NCBI GenBank assembly: GCA_019240375.1
Contig: JAFAYN010000504.1
Location: 1 to 6,451 of the forward strand
Source of the DNA: Gemmatimonadota bacterium
Lineage (GTDB): Bacteria > Gemmatimonadota > Gemmatimonadetes > Longimicrobiales > Longimicrobiaceae
DNA length: 6,451 nt
Reading direction: 5' to 3'
Below, piece after piece: positions 5,688 to 6,451 of the stretch. The notes under the pieces are model-generated. The model was not told the origin of the DNA. It saw nothing but the letters and a program-made list of their open reading frames with translations, and made no database searches. The translations under genes were made by a program, and so were the position numbers. The stretch's first letter is position 1. Each line of letters opens with the position of its first letter.

Positions 5688-6451
5688 ATGAGCGAGTGGT
5701 GGGGCTTCGACGGGGCGCCGCGGCGGGAGGCGAAGGACGGGATCGCCGCCCGGAGCCGGCGCGGAGAGATCGGTGAGACGTGGTGGTCGAAACGCTTCAT
5801 CGCCGCCCTGAACGCCGTGGCCGACACCTCCCGCCTCTCGCGCGGGCGGAGCTACGCCCGGAGCGGGCAGGTGATGGGGCTCGGCGTGGAGCCCGGCGAG
5901 GTGACGGCGAAGGTGCAGGGCTCCCGCCCGTCGCCGTACCGGGTGCGGATCGGGCTCACTCCCTTCACGGAGGAGGAGTGGGAGAGGGCGGAGCGGGCGC
6001 TGGCGGGGCAGGCGCTCTTCCTGGCCGCGCTCCTGGCGGGGGAGATGCCGCGCGACGTGGAGGAGGCGTTCGAGGCGGCGGGGCTCTCCCTCTTCCCCGC
6101 CCGGCCGGACGAGCTGAAGACCGACTGCTCGTGTCCCGACTGGGCGAACCCGTGCAAGCACGTCGCCGCCACCTTCTACATCCTGGCCGAGGCCTTCGAC
6201 GAGGACCCCTTCCTGGTGCTCGCCTGGCGCGGACGCCCGAAGGAGCGGCTCCTGGAGCGGCTGCGAGAGCTGCGCGGCGCGGCCGAGCCCCCCGCGCAGG
6301 AGCCCGGCGACGCCCCGGAGGAGCCGCGCACCGGCGGCTTCTGGCGCGCGGGGCCGGAACTGGCGGGGCTCGCCTTCTCCCCCCGCGCCGCGGAGGTCCC
6401 GGACGCCGTGCTCCGGCAGCTCGGCTCCCTCCCGCCCGAGGCCGGCGGGGA
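5688..6451 (+). CDS. SWIM zinc-finger protein (YwqB-like), partial at right edge
   Basis: The first 254 codons of a gene that continues past the window. The ATG at 5688 follows the SNF2 stop by 10 bases, with a GAGGAGG Shine-Dalgarno at 5676-5682 overlapping that stop. The N-terminus (WWGFDGAPRREAKDG, 4-18, then GETWWSKRFIAAL, 29-41) is typical of bacterial SWIM proteins that accompany SNF2 ATPases. Residues 52-90 (GRSYARSGQV to YRVRIGL) fit the conserved region before the finger. The SWIM finger is CSCPDWANPCKH, with ligands Cys147, Cys149, Cys156 and His158 (CxCx6CxH), predicted to bind zinc and to contact DNA or protein. After it comes a helical stretch (159-198) and a Pro/Glu-rich, low-complexity linker (199-214). 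It probably works as a partner or targeting subunit for the upstream SNF2 ATPase; this is inferred from gene pairing. No catalytic motif is visible in the part present. Confidence 0.92.
   Translation, partial: MSEWWGFDGAPRREAKDGIAARSRRGEIGETWWSKRFIAALNAVADTSRLSRGRSYARSGQVMGLGVEPGEVTAKVQGSRPSPYRVRIGLTPFTEEEWERAERALAGQALFLAALLAGEMPRDVEEAFEAAGLSLFPARPDELKTDCSCPDWANPCKHVAATFYILAEAFDEDPFLVLAWRGRPKERLLERLRELRGAAEPPAQEPGDAPEEPRTGGFWRAGPELAGLAFSPRAAEVPDAVLRQLGSLPPEAGG

Noticed and set aside
4163..5827. Minus-strand open frame of 554 codons opposite the SNF2 and SWIM genes
   Set aside because: It crosses the junction of two well-supported plus-strand genes, is low in motif content and has shadow-like composition.

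Overview
The window is GC-rich, with coding sequence on both strands and strongly G/C-biased third codon positions. Its gene content (a lipoprotein nuclease with a lamin-tail domain, a long SNF2 ATPase followed by a SWIM zinc-finger protein, and a peptide-sized ORF ahead of a large regulator-like protein) suggests a high-GC soil-type bacterium. A Gemmatimonadota/Longimicrobium-like genome is my best guess, but Myxococcota or Actinomycetota cannot be excluded from sequence alone.

Left part (1-800, minus strand). A separate transcription unit is read leftwards. It has a sigma70-type promoter (TTGACA, 18-nt spacer, TAAGAT), then a very small ORF of 26 codons with a near-consensus Shine-Dalgarno, then a strong intercistronic stem-loop. 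After that comes the 5' part of a larger gene that runs off the left edge. The larger protein looks like the start of a STAND/AAA-type P-loop NTPase whose Walker A has decayed, but this is a by-eye fold argument. The peptide gene plus NTPase-like gene is the most unusual item in the window.

Middle (801-2359, minus strand). A single gene encodes a predicted lipoprotein with an endonuclease/exonuclease/phosphatase (EEP) catalytic domain and a C-terminal lamin-tail domain. It ends at two tandem hairpins, the second followed by a T-rich tract and so a good intrinsic terminator. This terminator separates the nuclease from the peptide unit.

Right part (2567-6451, plus strand). After a divergent intergenic region with an 8-bp inverted repeat, a two-gene operon is read rightwards: a complete SNF2-family ATPase (all helicase motifs intact) and, 10 nt later, a SWIM zinc-finger protein cut by the window edge. 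This pairing resembles ywqA-ywqB of Bacillus subtilis and suggests that the two proteins act together on nucleic acid. I saw no tRNA, rRNA, CRISPR array, insertion sequence or phage gene.
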